DNA of 64,000 nucleotides from Antilocapra americana (GCA_007570785.1 ML660201.1:46738949-46802948), one strand, 5' to 3'. Counted from the first letter of the stretch, positions 42,301-52,200 are shown. Made by a program: numbers and translations. Notes: a model not told the origin generated them from the sequence alone.

Positions 42301-45300
42301 GCATTTCACACATAAAAATATTTATAGCATTCACTATTTTCTATACAAAGCAGAATCACACTTAAGTGCAAACTGTAATACTAAAATCCAGTGCAGCATG
42401 TAGTATTTCCTTTTTATTTCATATGCACCAGAAAATTAAAGAAAAGCAATTCTTTTTATTTAATATAATTTCTGCCTTACCAGCCCAGAGATATTTAAAC
42501 TGTCAGCTAAAATGGCTTAAAATCAATTGTATAAGTTTAAAGGGAACAACAGAAAATTATGCTGTGTTGAGAAAATGTGTTAAGGTTTTTATATTAATAA
42601 GTTAAACTCAAATTGTTGTTGCTCAGTTGCTGATGAACTAGACTTACTGATAAGTTTGACATGTAATGTAAATGGCACATGGTAAGCTATTAACTGCACT
42701 CCGAGGCAAAACTTACTCTGAAACGTTCAGGCACTGGATTTACTCCTTCATATCCCTGGGTATCAATTTTTGTATTAAAATACTTATCTCAGAGCATACC
42801 TTACTAACTTAGAGTAGTAGTGACCTAATCTTATTAAGTCTATCTGATGCAGTTAAGTTTGTATCTAAAGTTAAATTTGGTTTTAGACCAAAATAAATAA
42901 ATAAAAATATTTCTGACTCACAAAAGAAAACAAGCTGATGTCCAAAAAACCAAGAGATTCTGCCCCTCCTGCTTCCCTTGTGGCTCAGCTGATAAAGAAT
43001 CCACCTGCAGTGCAGGAGACTTGGGTTTGATCCCTGGGTTGGGAAGATCCCCTGGAGAAGGAGATAGCTACTCACTCCAGTATTCTGGCCTGGAGAATTC
43101 CATGTACTGTATAGTCCATGGGGTTGCAAAAAGGCGGACACCACTGAGCGGCTTTCACTTTCACACTTTCTGGCCCTTATTCATCAACTTAGGCCTCAGT
43201 ATCCTCATCTCCTTCTTCAAAGACTTAATCTGCATAATAGACTAAAATCCACAAAGCATCTGATATTTCTTAGGAAAAAAAGTCCATATAGAATAATATT
43301 TATATTACTTTGTCCCTATTTTTCTTTCTCTTTTTTTTTTTTAAACTGTTTATTTATTTGACTGTTCTGGGACTTAGTTGTAGCATGCAGGATATTTAGC
43401 TGCAGCATGCAACTTAAACTGTTAGTTGAGACATGTGGGATCTACTTCCCTGACCAGGGATTGAACCCAGACCCCTTGCATTTGAAGCACAGAGTCTTAA
43501 CCACTGGACCACCAGGAAAGTCCCCTGTCCCTATTTTTCTAAAGTTCTTTTTTCTTATTGAATATTCACAAACAATAGTATGAAAAGCCTTAGAAGATGT
43601 CATGTAATATTTGGCACTCCCTCGGAGTGGTCAAAGTACTGGAAATATTCTGTGTTGTTTTAGTAATAGAAGAAAATGCAAATATAAATGTTTTCCATTT
43701 CAGACTACCAAGTCAAATGAATCACCAATCAAAAAAAAAATCTATTTAGGGCAGTGATCCTTAGAGAAGTACAATTCTAAAATATAATCCAGCAGAATAA
43801 GTCATCTTTACAGTTTATCTCCATAATGACTGAAACATGTGCAGAGAAATTCTGGAATTCAGACTCACATCCAGACAATTCTGTTGTGACTGTTTTGGAC
43901 GTCTCAAGTGGACTTCAGAGTCCAAGGGTGTTGACAGGGTCTGTGAACTTTCTGGACAGAACTGGGATCCAAAAAGGAACTGGGAATCACTGAGACTGGA
44001 GTAATCAGTCTGATTGTTATTCCAGTTAGATGACTTAGTGGCCCTGAAATTAAGCAAGAAGATAAAAGTATATCAAGTAGACAAACATCCTGAACAAATC
44101 AAAACCATAATTAAAAATTATTTCAGAATATTCTGGGCAGAATGCTAGCTTTTTTTGACCTCCCAGTCCCCTGCACACTGCCAGTACTACCTGTAAAGAA
44201 AGAAGGAAATTATGAATGCCAGACATTTTGATTACAACAACCTGGGAACAATCAGATGGAAATTCAGACATTAAGAACTAACACCATTATTTCTTGTACA
44301 ACGAGATTATGGGTTGTAACACCATTTTGGAGATCAAAGTTCATAAAATCTTTAGGGATTAAGAGAACATTTTAAAAGGTTGAATTTGTTCATCAGTAAG
44401 GGAACAAATTAAAAATAAAATGCAGCTTATGCATATAACTGATTCAGTAGTCAGAAGCAATAAACTAGATTTACATATAACCACATGGATAAGTCTCAAA
44501 AACATAATTTTGAGTGCAAAAAAAAAATGTAATGAACTCTCTCATGTATTAAAGTAATTTGTAAGCCTGCATCATACACATCAAACAAGTATGTAATTGA
44601 GTGTATATAAGATTAACAGGAAGGATACACATTAACTCCCCTAGAATGTTTATCAATAGGGAAGGAAAGGAGCAGGACTGGAGGGAGAGAAGGCGCTATA
44701 ATACAACAATCACAATATAGACCTAGATATGGACTGAATGTGTGTGTCCTCCCAAAATTTATATATTGAAACCCTCATCTCTATTTTGATGAGTTTCGGA
44801 AACAGGACCTTCAGGAAGTAGTTAGAGTTAGATGAAGTAAGGAGGATGGGACCCTCCTGATGAGATTAGTGTCCTGATAAGAACAGACACTAAAGAGCTT
44901 GCCCTCATTCTTTTCCCATCATGTGAGGACACAGAAAAAGGCAATTGTCTGCAAGCCAATAAGGGAGTCCTCACCAAAAACCAGTCATTCTGGCATAGGA
45001 CTTTCAATTCTAAGATTTTTCAATCTCCAGAACTGTGAGAAAACAACTTTCTGTTGTTTAAGCCATCCAGTTTATTGTACTTTGTTGTGGCAACCCAAGC
45101 AGACTGATATAGGTCTCATATAGACTGAAGAATATGATCAACTCAGATCTGCACACAGAAAGATCCATTAAGCACTATTATTCCCTTTCACACTTTGGTG
45201 TCTTATCCTTGCTTGTTTTAAATGCTTCTAGCTGTGGACCCCCAACTTGTTTCCCATGGATACCTATGCCAGTCTAAATCTCACATTTGAAGGGGATAAT

Positions 45301-46597
45301 GATATTGATAATGATACAATCACACGTGAATACAGTGTACTGAGTCTACACAGAGATAGCACATAGGTGGATAGACAAAACATAGTCTTCAAGTTTTTAC
45401 TTGAAAGACATCTCAATAACAGTTTATGTTACTTAATGCTGTTGTATAACCCAAGAAAACATCCTTTTCATTAAAACACACAGGCAGATCATTCCTTTTC
45501 CAAATGTTAAATTTAAAATAGATAGCACATAAGTATATATTCTAAGCCAAAGGAATCATTATATATTAATGCAAGAAAAAAAGAAACGCTACTTGTTCAG
45601 AACAGAGAAGAGAAATTATTTTGACTCATAGAATCATTTTCTAAGATTAGCTAAGGTAATGGGCTGCACACATATATTATAATATGGTTTGCATAATCAT
45701 TGTTCAAAATAGCTAAATAGCTCTCTGTGACTCCCTTCTTAGGTCAAAGAGAATAACTAGCTGGGCTGGAAAAGAAACAGCTCTGTGAGCCTACAGAAGT
45801 CATGTAGGATTTGTATCTTCAAGCTATGATCTGGAATTAAACATATATTTTTTCCCCCTACTCTGTATCAACTGTAAGCCTTTTTTTTCTTTTCAAGGAA
45901 AAAAAAGAACAATGTTTTAGGTTTTTTGCTGTTTTTAGGAAGGTGTTAGGAGGAAAAGAAACTATTCAACGATAAAAGCATGCCAAAAACAATTGGAAAT
46001 CCCTCCATATATACCACTTCTGGGGCACACCCACCAAGCTAGCAGTAGCAGGCCTTTCTGCATCGCTAGAGGACACCAACCTAAGTACCTCAGTGGAGTG
46101 GTAGAGAGAGCAGTATTTCAATGAGCCCTGTTAGCAGTTGGAGTAGTGCTTAATTTCATGGTACCTGCAAATTGTACGACACAACTGAATACATTGTCTT
46201 GAGTTTGCTCCTTGCTGTTTCAATAGCAATCACTCCAAATTAGGTAAGAGGTTCTAGATGTTGGACCATGTCTAACTCTCACAGGCCTCAAAGTCCCTAG
46301 GTCTGGTGCTGAACAGTCACTGTTCAATTAACATACATATCTAAATTGATATTAATTTTATAATCAAAAAATAGTCAAAGGGAAAAGACACTATGAGGAG
46401 GTACAGTGGTGACAAGCGAGGGGAAGAGAAGGGGAAGAAGCTATACAGGGTAACTCTATTACTATAAACTGATATGAAGGGGAGCCTGTTTCTATGAAAT
46501 CAATCCTCTCAAGTAGAAGAATACATAACCAGAAAACTTACCCAGGGCCTGAGGGAATACTGAGCATATCTTTGATATTCCAGACATTAAAATTCAT
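26177..46597 (-). CDS. IHO1: IHO1 (CCDC36), meiotic double-strand-break factor, complete CDS, 600 aa
   Basis: IHO1 binds HORMAD1 on unsynapsed meiotic chromosome axes and recruits REC114/MEI4 for SPO11-dependent break formation. Coding exons in transcript order are 46542-46597, 43869-44043, 42109-42272, 33335-33383, 33061-33148, 27688-27791 and 26177-27343 (minus strand). All have AG/GT borders; lengths sum to 1803 bases with consistent phases. The N-terminus is [33 protein letters not shown], then the [20 protein letters not shown] and [19 protein letters not shown] segments, form the coiled-coil region at about residues 110-240. The last exon encodes 388 residues, Ser/Gln-rich and probably disordered. 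It ends in [13 protein letters not shown], the conserved acidic C-terminus linked to HORMAD1 binding, with a CK2-type S-x-x-D. Human is about 594 aa. No break is seen. Confidence 0.95.
27688..27791 (-). CDS. IHO1: IHO1 coding exon 6
   Basis: Encodes [20 protein letters not shown] and [14 protein letters not shown], coiled-coil. The first Leu codon is split T|TG with the previous exon. Donor GTAAGT. Confidence 0.95.
28547..28760 (+). mobile_element. CHR-1-type tRNA SINE
   Basis: GGGACTTCCCTGATGGTCCA head, GGGTTCAATCCCTGC box, then the longer CHR body (CAACTAGAGAGTCCATTCCA) and an AATAAAC-type tail. Confidence 0.88.
28882..28898. repeat. (TG)n microsatellite
   Basis: Short TG dinucleotide run of about eight units in IHO1 intronic DNA. 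Confidence 0.8.
29004..29815 (-). pseudogene. FTL: Processed pseudogene of ferritin light chain (FTL)
   Basis: Minus-strand, intronless copy of FTL mRNA. Reading 5' to 3' it keeps the 5' UTR with its iron-responsive element (29771-29798) and the ATG context ATCAACCATG at about 29620. The ATG is followed by a TG insertion that shifts frame. Coding remnants include [35 protein letters not shown], the AGLGEYLF box and LTLK. About 35 bases are missing near the SLGFYFDRDD region. The FTL 3' UTR follows (TTGGACCAAGTGTAAAC) and ends in an A-rich tail near 29004-29012. With frameshifts, a deletion and no native stop it cannot make ferritin. It lies in an IHO1 intron on the same strand. Ferritin light chain normally forms the 24-mer iron store shell with FTH1. 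Confidence 0.9.
29771..29798 (-). other. Relict iron-responsive element of the FTL pseudogene
   Basis: On the minus strand CTTCAACAGTGTTTGGAGG keeps the CAGTGT loop, the five-pair upper stem TTCAA/TTGGA and the bulged C of the FTL IRE. The lower stem is altered, so IRP binding is doubtful. Confidence 0.75.
29864..30148 (-). mobile_element. CHR-1-type SINE (antisense)
   Basis: Ends GTTAGCCACCAGGGAAGCCC, the reversed CHR head. CTCTCTCGTGGTGCACAGCT and GTTGCAGAGCAGTCTCTCGG are reversed body segments. Confidence 0.85.
33061..33148 (-). CDS. IHO1: IHO1 coding exon 5
   Basis: Encodes [20 protein letters not shown] and DSLETVAKT, coiled-coil. Ends with one base of a split Leu codon at GTGAGTG. Confidence 0.95.
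33335..33383 (-). CDS. IHO1: IHO1 coding exon 4 (49-bp microexon-like)
   Basis: Encodes [17 protein letters not shown]. The first Ser codon is split AG|T. Acceptor TTTTAG, donor GTAAGT. It is too short to be found as an ORF and was identified by protein similarity and phase. Confidence 0.93.
34210..34745 (+). mobile_element. Old L1 (L1M-type) fragment
   Basis: AATTCCCAGAACCAAAAGAC, TAAAATTTCAGAACTCTAAC and CTGGATGGCATCAGATCTCT match the familiar order of an old L1M internal segment. Highly diverged, with no ORF. Confidence 0.6.
35567..35667 (+). mobile_element. CHR-type SINE inserted in L1
   Basis: GGGAATTCCCTGGAGGTCCA head and A-rich tail. The flank GTGGCTGCACTA before and GTGGCTGCACCA after (about 35555 and 35671) is the target-site duplication within the L1. 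Confidence 0.9.
36071..36343 (+). mobile_element. Tigger/MER2-type DNA transposon fragment inserted in L1
   Basis: Starts CAGTTGACCCTTATACAACA and ends GAATACTGAGGGATGCCTG, with a TA dinucleotide on each side, as expected for pogo/Tigger elements. L1 sequence resumes directly after. The exact family is not certain. Confidence 0.65.
37570..37688 (+). mobile_element. CHR-type tRNA SINE
   Basis: GAATTCCTTGGCAATCCAGG head, AGTTCAATCCTTG box and AAAAAAC tail. Confidence 0.85.
38030..39310 (-). mobile_element. Old L1 3' end (antisense), interrupted
   Basis: Reversed L1 segment (CCATAGTTTATCCATTCATA, then GGGCTGTATCATTTTGCATA). Split by a BovB 3' fragment at about 38300-38619. Confidence 0.75.
38300..38619 (+). 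mobile_element. BovB 3' fragment inserted in L1
   Basis: GAAGAACTGACTCCTTAGAA, GGATGGCATCACCGACTCAA and the end ACTGAGCAACTGAGCTGAAC match the BovB 3' end. Confidence 0.9.
39590..39745 (+). repeat. L2 LINE 3' end remnant
   Basis: AGACAGGTACCATTATTCCT, then CCTAGCACAGCATTTATTGA and GAGTGAATGAACAA follow the L2 3' end order. Confidence 0.6.
40715..40855 (+). mobile_element. CHR-type tRNA SINE
   Basis: AATTCCCTGGTGGTCCAGTG head, GATTCAATCCCTGGTC box and a long A-rich tail with AAATAAATAAA. Confidence 0.9.
40888..40936. repeat. Purine tract
   Basis: G/A-only stretch (GAAGGAAGGGAGGGAAAGAG and on) downstream of the SINE tail. Confidence 0.7.
41250..41279. repeat. Perfect 11-bp inverted repeat
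   Basis: TTAAAGAATTC at 41250-41260 and its exact reverse complement GAATTCTTTAA at 41269-41279, separated by 8 bases. It lies directly before the Bov-tA copy. Function unknown. Confidence 0.85.
41288..41482 (+). mobile_element. Bov-tA SINE, head-truncated
   Basis: GGTCGGGATGATCCCCTGGA, GAACCTGGTGGGCTACAGTC and CAGATACGACTGAGCAACTG, ending in an ACAACAACAAAAAC tail. Confidence 0.88.
42109..42272 (-). CDS. IHO1: IHO1 coding exon 3
   Basis: Encodes [19 protein letters not shown], then [20 protein letters not shown] and KKSAKDKCD. The coiled-coil begins here. Acceptor GAACAG, donor GTACAC. Confidence 0.95.
42971..43170 (+). mobile_element. Bov-tA SINE
   Basis: CTTCCCTTGTGGCTCAGCTG head, GGTTGGGAAGATCCCCTGGA and ACCACTGAGCGGCTTTCACT end. 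Confidence 0.92.
43330..43526 (-). mobile_element. CHR-type SINE (antisense)
   Basis: CCACTGGACCACCAGGAAAG is the reversed head, with a T-run at the left end from the reversed tail. Confidence 0.88.
43869..44043 (-). CDS. IHO1: IHO1 coding exon 2
   Basis: Encodes [40 protein letters not shown] and KQSQQNCLD. The first base completes a Gly codon. Acceptor TTAATTTCAG, donor GTGAGT. Confidence 0.95.
44390..44715 (+). mobile_element. Old L1 3' end remnant
   Basis: AACCACATGGATAAGTCTCA, GGAACAAATT-type flank and AGGAGCAGGACTGGAGGGAG follow the degraded L1 ORF2 3' end. Confidence 0.55.
44728..45113 (+). mobile_element. Solo LTR of ERVL-MaLR type
   Basis: Non-coding solo LTR of an old MaLR element. 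It shows TGTGTGTCCTCCCAAAATTT, TGATGAGATTAGTGTCCTGA, CATGTGAGGACACAGAAAAA and TCTCCAGAACTGTGAGAAAA in the usual order, ending TAAGCCATCCAG then CAGACTGATATAG. No internal region or viral gene is present. Confidence 0.8.
46542..46597 (-). CDS. IHO1: IHO1 coding exon 1 (start codon)
   Basis: ATG at 46597-46595 begins [19 protein letters not shown]. The Gly codon is split GG|G with the next exon. Donor GTAAGT. A possible acceptor TTTTAAAAG lies just upstream, so the exon likely starts near 46612. Confidence 0.93.
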
Positions 46598-47739
46598 GTC
46601 TTATGATTATTCCTTTTAAAAAGAGAGGAACATTCATTTAAAAGGTTAATACAGTACTTTTCCAAAGATTACTTTATAGTGACTGTTATATGTAGAAGAG
46701 GGCATCTCAGCAGTTATATTCTCATCCAGTTGGTGAAACTTCCCATTACATATCTGCCAGAAATAGGTTTTGTGTCTTTTTTTTTCTTGCAGTTAAATGG
46801 CATGCAAATTCCCCTCAATACCAGAGCCTGAACCCAGCCACCTGTAAAAAAGTAAATTTGCCTTCCATCTTTTGCTCTCTCGTTTCTTGTTCTGCCACCT
46901 CTACTAATAATCTGCTTTTAGAAAAAGATCAATAAATCCCTCTTTCATTGCCTGATACAATGAATGATTTAATCTATAACCTTTCCCGAGAAGACTAGTT
47001 CTTCTCAGTCCATAGGATATTTATTAGAATGCCAAAAAAGGTGTGGAATTTGGGCAATAAGAAGCTGGTTGAAGAGTAAGCGCTTTGGGCAAGTGGGTAA
47101 GTGTCTTCCCACACCTCTTACAGCAGTTTCCTACTCTGCTCACTGCCAATCTAACATACTACATAATACAGTTCATATGATGATCATAGAGCCTGGATTT
47201 TATGAAACAATCCCAATTTCCAATTTTTGTCTCCTTGATCCCACAGAACATTCATATGTATCAGATTGTATATTACCACTAAGTGTATCAGAAAATGATA
47301 CCCACACATAAGAGATCCCCAATATAGATCTAGATAAGATGAAGCATAAGTTCTGAACAAATACAGGTATTTTGGTATACACTTAATATAATTTAACCTT
47401 GTTTAGATAAATATTACACTGAAGTTTTCCAACTTTCTAAAAAATTACATGCATTTGTGTGTTTATAAGCAAAACATTCTTGTTTGGCAAGAATGTTAAG
47501 TCAATAGACCACAGAATCAAGGGGCTAAAGGTAGTACTACTTTCACAGTATCTACTATGTACTAGGCACAGTGCTAGACACATTGCAGAATGTAAGCTTA
47601 ATGATTTTATGCGGCAGATTTTGTTATGCCCATTTAAATGCTTGTGAAGATTCAGATAGACTAATTAACTCAAATTTTCTCTAATAATTCTTGATAAATA
47701 GGTTCTATGCTAGATCACTGAGATGAAAACTGAAGAAAA

Positions 47740-49100
47740 TTCATTTTAAAAACTGGCAATATTGTCTAGATGGGTTCACAGGTAAATTCTACCAATTCAT
47801 TTATAGTAGAAACTATACTAATTCTGTATAACCTCACCCAGGAGGTAGCAGGAGGGACACTTTCTAGCTCATTCTATGAGGCCAGCATTACACTAACAAT
47901 ATAACCAGACAAAGACATTACAAAAAAAAGAAAACTACAGACCAGTATGTATCATGAACATAGATGCAAAGTCCTCATCAAATTATTAGCAAATTGAATC
48001 CAACAATGTATAGAAAGAATTATACACAACAGGAGATGTAAGCAAGGCTACTTCAGCATTTGAAAATCAATTAATCCATGAGGATTATAGGACCGATGCT
48101 GAAGCTGAAACTCTAATACTCTGGTCACCTGATGCGAAGAACTGACTCATTTGAAAAGACCCTGATGCTGGGAAGGATTGAAGGCAGGAGAAAGGGACGA
48201 CAGAGGATGAGATGGTTGGATGGCATCACCAGCTCAATGGACATGAGTGTGAGTAAACTCCAGGAGTTGGTGTTGGACAGGGAGGCCTGGTGTACTGCAC
48301 TCCATGGGGTCGCAGAGTCAGATATGACTTAGCAACTGAACTGAACTGATAATTCGTTACATCAACAGACTAAAGAAGAAAAAGTATACAACCATATTAA
48401 TAGATACAAAAAATCGTTTGATGAAATCCAACACCCTCACAATAAAACCTCTCAGCAAAGTAAAAAAACAGAAACTTCCTCACCTTGATAGAAAACATCT
48501 ACCCACCCCCAACCCAAAGTTAACATCATACTTTTTAGAAAATTTTTCATTGGGGCATAGTTGATTTACAATATTGTGCTAACATTACACTTAATGGTCA
48601 GAAACTAAAAATGTTCCCACTAAAATCAGGAACAAGGCAAGATGTTTCCTCACATTTCATCACATAAATTAGCACAAGATTAGATAGACAAACCAGTAGA
48701 ATAGAATAGAGCAATAAATCTATCTGAAAATGGAAATGTATGTTTATGATAAAGGTAGTATCTCAAATTTGTTGCAGAGAGATAAACATTTTAAAGTACA
48801 GTTGGGATAACTGAATAGATACATGAAAAAAAATCAGATCTAGTCCTTTCACCATATGTTATAAAATATTCCAACTGAATCAGAGATAAAATAAATATGA
48901 AACCATAACAGCACTGGGGTGGAGGAAACTGGTAAATTTCTCTGTAGCCTGGAAGTGGGGAAAACTTTGACTCAAAAAGTCCAGAAGAAAAAAACTGACG
49001 AATCTGACTACATAACATTCTTAAAAAGAAAATTTTGTATCACACTACAAGTTGCACAGAAAACGGTCAGGACATCTGAGCCAATGGTTCACAGCAAAAG
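47740..49100 (+). mobile_element. Old L1 ORF2 fragment, interrupted
   Basis: TACAGACCAGTATGTATCAT, ACATCAACAGACTAAAGAAG and GATGAAATCCAACACCCTCA follow L1 ORF2 order. Interrupted by BovB at 48085-48351. Frames are broken. Confidence 0.8.
48085..48351 (+). mobile_element. BovB 3' fragment inserted in L1
   Basis: CGAAGAACTGACTCATTTGA, GGATGGCATCACCAGCTCAA and the ACTTAGCAACTGAACTGAAC 3' end. Confidence 0.92.
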
Positions 49101-49119
49101 AAACACAAAAGCCCTTATA

Positions 49120-49260
49120 TGGGAATTCCCTGGCGGCCCAATGGTTAGGACTCTGAGCTTCCACTGCAGGGAGCACAGGTTCAATCCCTGGTCAGGGAAC
49201 TAGGATCCTGCATGCCAAGTGGTGAGGCCAAAACCATCATCATCATTATCATCATCACTA
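49120..49260 (+). mobile_element. CHR-type tRNA SINE with (ATC)n tail
   Basis: GGGAATTCCCTGGCGGCCCA head and GGTTCAATCCCTGGTCAGGG box, followed by an ATC trinucleotide microsatellite at about 49238-49260. Confidence 0.9.
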
Positions 49261-49264
49261 TGTT

Positions 49265-49500
49265 TTTTCCCTGCTTTTTCTCTACCCTGTCATCCTAGTA
49301 CATTATATATTTTATTTATCATATTTTGTCTGTCTCAGCATGCAGACCTACGCCTACCAGAATGTAGTTTTTAAGCTCTTCGAAGATAGGAATTTTTGTC
49401 TGTTTTGTTCACTGCTATACCCTCAGAATCTATAAATTGTGCCTAGAAAATAATAAGTGCTGGCAAATAATACAAAATATTATTAAATGAGTGACTAAAT
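49265..49500 (+). repeat. L2 LINE 3' end remnant
   Basis: CCAGAATGTAGTTTTTAAGC, TTTTGTTCACTGCTATACCC and CTAGAAAATAATAAGTGCTG follow the L2 3' end order. Confidence 0.6.
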
Positions 49501-49655
49501 GGGAACTAAATTAGGACAATGGAGCAAAACTTTCCAAATATCCATAAACTTAAAACACATTGTTTTCAATTATGACATTTAAGTCCCTGGAGCATCACAG
49601 ACTTTTACATATTTTAATAAAGAAGATAAATATGGGATTCCTGATCCTCATGTTT

Positions 49656-49815
49656 GGGGCTTCCCTGGTGGCTCAGATGGTAAAGAATCTGCCTGCAATG
49701 CAAGAGAGACTTGGGTTGGATCCCTGGAGTAGGAAATGGCAACCCACTCCAGTATTTTTGCCTGGAGAATTCCATGGACAGAGCAGCCTTGTGGGCTACA
49801 ATCTATGGGGTCTGT
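49656..49815 (+). mobile_element. Bov-tA SINE, 3'-truncated
   Basis: GGGGCTTCCCTGGTGGCTCA head, CAACCCACTCCAGTATTTTT, and an end at ATCTATGGGGTCTGTATGTC. The usual ACTGAGCGACT end is missing. Confidence 0.9.
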
Positions 49816-50992
49816 ATGTCCGAGTTTTTTTGATGGTCTGTTTTTTTCCTTCCATCCACACTAGCAGAATTTCCTCCATCTAAAGTGTAGATTTAGAATC
49901 TAGACACTTTTATACATATCACTACAAGGTCATTATTTAAGGTCATTATAACTACATATAGATGATGAATCCTCTATTGTTTTTCACTTCTGTTTCTGCT
50001 GATAAGAGTAATTTATATAACCTGTTATTTGGGGTTTAGAATAACTACTCCCCAGGTTCCAGACCTAACTTACTTTTAAGAGGTTTCTTAAATATGGTTG
50101 AAGAAATTCCATGGATATACCAACTGTGCTTAACGGCCACCTGGTGCTTTATGTGCCAAGAGTTTCAGTTTACCTGTCCTCTGTGCATTCACCTGTCATC
50201 ATGCTATCTGTATACATGCTTTTATATTCTCAGAGGCTAGAAATCCCATGTACAAAAATCCCTCTCCTCACAGATACTAGTATAACACTACTAATGAAGG
50301 TAGTCATTCTTAGTTGGACCTTAGCTATTTTAAGGTAAATTAAAATTGAAATGTACATATTAACAATTTACAAGGGCTGAGTTCCCTCTCTCTCTCATCC
50401 TCCAATCCCATTAAAGGAAGCAGAAAAGGAAGAGAAAGGTTTCAGTGCAAGTGACTATTGCCACAAGAAGGGCCTTGGCACAGTTATGTGCAGGAAGGAA
50501 TTTGGAGCTAGAGAGGGTGTGTCCTGAGGGGCTCTGAGCCCTCCCACCTGACCGTCATCATCTTCAACTAGATCGCAGTGCGGGATCCTCTAAGTGCCCC
50601 TACTTGGCCACAGGGGAAACTAGTCTCTTTTTCTGGCCTCCACCAGGCCTGCCTCAACCTCGGTACAGTCATTCTTTCTCATTTTCAGTCTCTTCTACCA
50701 GGAGACATGCTCTGGGACCGTAGACTGATTAAGTCATTCCTTGTCCTTTCCAGACCCCTCCAAGGAATTTCCCTTCATAATAATCAATGACCAATCCCAG
50801 TGGGTTTCCCTGGGTTCCGGTTCACCCTGACTTCGGGGGCGGACTCTCTTCCTGGTCTCTGAGGCAGGCCGGGAGGCCTTCGTCCCCAAAGAATCTGACG
50901 AAAACAGCTCCCCAAGGAAGCTGAAGTCAAGTCCCTTTAAGAGCCAGGATGGTCTTTCGTCACAGAAAAAGAAACGGCTAACCCTAATTCTA

Positions 50993-51115
50993 ACACCCCC
51001 TCACCTCCCATCCCCCGAACCCCCAACCCCCCACCCCGTTCCATCACCGCACCCCCCCCCCCCCGCCCCCACACCCCCCCCCCCCGTTCCATGACCGCGC
51101 CCCCCACCCCATTCT
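50993..51115 (-). repeat. C-rich tract (G-rich on the IHO1 strand)
   Basis: Long C runs include C13 at 51052-51064 and C12 at 51074-51085, with further CCCCC blocks. On the minus strand these are G runs able to form G-quadruplexes, just inside the presumed IHO1 transcription start. Confidence 0.85.
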
Positions 51116-51149
51116 CCATCCCCCACCGACCACGCTGAGTGCCTGCGCG

Positions 51150-51300
51150 CCAGATCAAGAGGCTGCTTGGTCCCGAGGAGGCGGCCTAGGCTGTTGGCCA
51201 CGCCCCCTCGATGTGCTCTGACCAATGAGAGTTACTCCCCTCCCATTGGGCCCGCCCTAGCTGCCGCAAGCTGCTAACGGTTTTAACCGTCCTACTCGTT
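51150..51300 (-). promoter_or_regulatory. IHO1: Probable IHO1 promoter
   Basis: CpG-containing segment upstream of IHO1 with a CCAAT box at 51222-51226, an inverted one (ATTGG) at 51245-51249, a CACGCCCC GC-box at 51199-51206 and a MYB-like inverted repeat at 51275-51290. Order and orientation fit transcription leftward from near 51150. No TATA box was seen. Confidence 0.7.
51275..51290 (-). promoter_or_regulatory. MYB-type inverted repeat
   Basis: TAACGGTTTTAACCGT: ACGGTT and AACCGT are exact reverse complements around a TT spacer. TAACGG fits the MYB YAAC(G/T)G consensus. Factor identity is inferred. Confidence 0.6.
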
Positions 51301-51829
51301 TGAACTGTGACGCCTTTGATCGTGGGCCAGGTCTGCTGACCTACATTTCACCACATACTGCTGTGCAACACCTAGCCCACACGCACCTCACGAGATGAAC
51401 CCTCACAACTGCATACTCATACCCTGCTGTCCACCCACACCTTGCCCTTAATCCCCTCGCTGATCAGACGCCCTCAGATGCTCTCAACTTAATGCACGAC
51501 CGTTAGAGATGGCTGTCTAAGCCATGAAGTGGCTTGAGATCACCAGTGAAGGAGTATGGATGGAAAACATTGTGTTGAGTCCCAAGACACGCAAAGTTTA
51601 GAGGCTTCAATGAGGAAAAAGTAGCAAAGGAGTCAGAGTAGGAGTGGTCAGGGATAGCGGGGGAGCATGAGCTGTGACTGAGGAGTTATGGAAGCCTCTG
51701 GGACCATTCGTCAAAGCGGAAGTTAGTGTCAAATGCTGCTGATGAATCAAAGAAAAGGAGAATTAACTACTGGTGACCTTGACAGCAGTTTTAGTGAGGT
51801 AGTGGGAACAAAAACTTGATTGGTATGTG
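51301..51829. other. Intergenic DNA upstream of IHO1
   Basis: Unique-looking sequence between the presumed promoter and the repeat pile. No coding exon seen. Confidence 0.6.
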
Positions 51830-52012
51830 GTTTCAAAAGACTTAGCTGATAAAAGACTGATATCTAAAATGTATTTCAAAATACTCAACAATAGGAAAAA
51901 ACTTTGAAGATCAGAACACCTCTCCAAAGAAGATACGCCGATGGCAAACAGGAAAAACGTTCAACAGTGTATGTCATTAGAGAAATACAAAACAGAAAGC
52001 ACTGTGCAACTA

Positions 52013-52200
52013 AGTTGTTCAAGTGCTTAGTCATGTCCGACTCTTTGCGACCCTCACGGACTGTAGCATACTAGGTTTCCCTGTCCTTCACTATCTCCTG
52101 GAGTTTGCTCAAACTCAGGTCTATTGAGTTGGTGATGCCATCCAACCATCTCGTCCTCTGTCACCCCTTTCTCCTCCTGCGCTCAGTCTTTCCCAGCAAC
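52013..52200 (-). mobile_element. BovB 3' fragment (antisense) in L1
   Basis: GTGCTTAGTCATGTCCGACT and GGTGATGCCATCCAACCATC are the reversed BovB 3' end. Old L1 sequence lies on both sides. Confidence 0.88.

Larger units (their letters stand above)
42273..43868 (-). other. IHO1: IHO1 intron 2-3
   Basis: Contains one Bov-tA and one antisense CHR SINE (listed separately); otherwise AT-rich with no feature recognised. Confidence 0.85.
44044..46541 (-). other. IHO1: IHO1 intron 1-2
   Basis: Holds an L1 3' remnant and a MaLR LTR (listed separately). From 45114 to 46541 it is AT-rich DNA in which I see no gene or clear repeat. Confidence 0.8.
46613..51150 (-). other. IHO1: IHO1 5' intron (non-coding first exon to start-codon exon)
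   Basis: Between the start-codon exon and the presumed promoter. It contains a MIR3/L2-like fragment near 47540-47650, old L1 with BovB insertion, CHR, L2 and Bov-tA copies. 49816-50990 looks unique. A donor-like GAG|GTGAGG on the minus strand lies near 51005; it is untested. Confidence 0.6.

Noticed and set aside
50976..50994. TAACCCTAA motif resembling a telomere repeat
   Set aside because: Only one unit plus a degenerate one; no array, so not an interstitial telomere.
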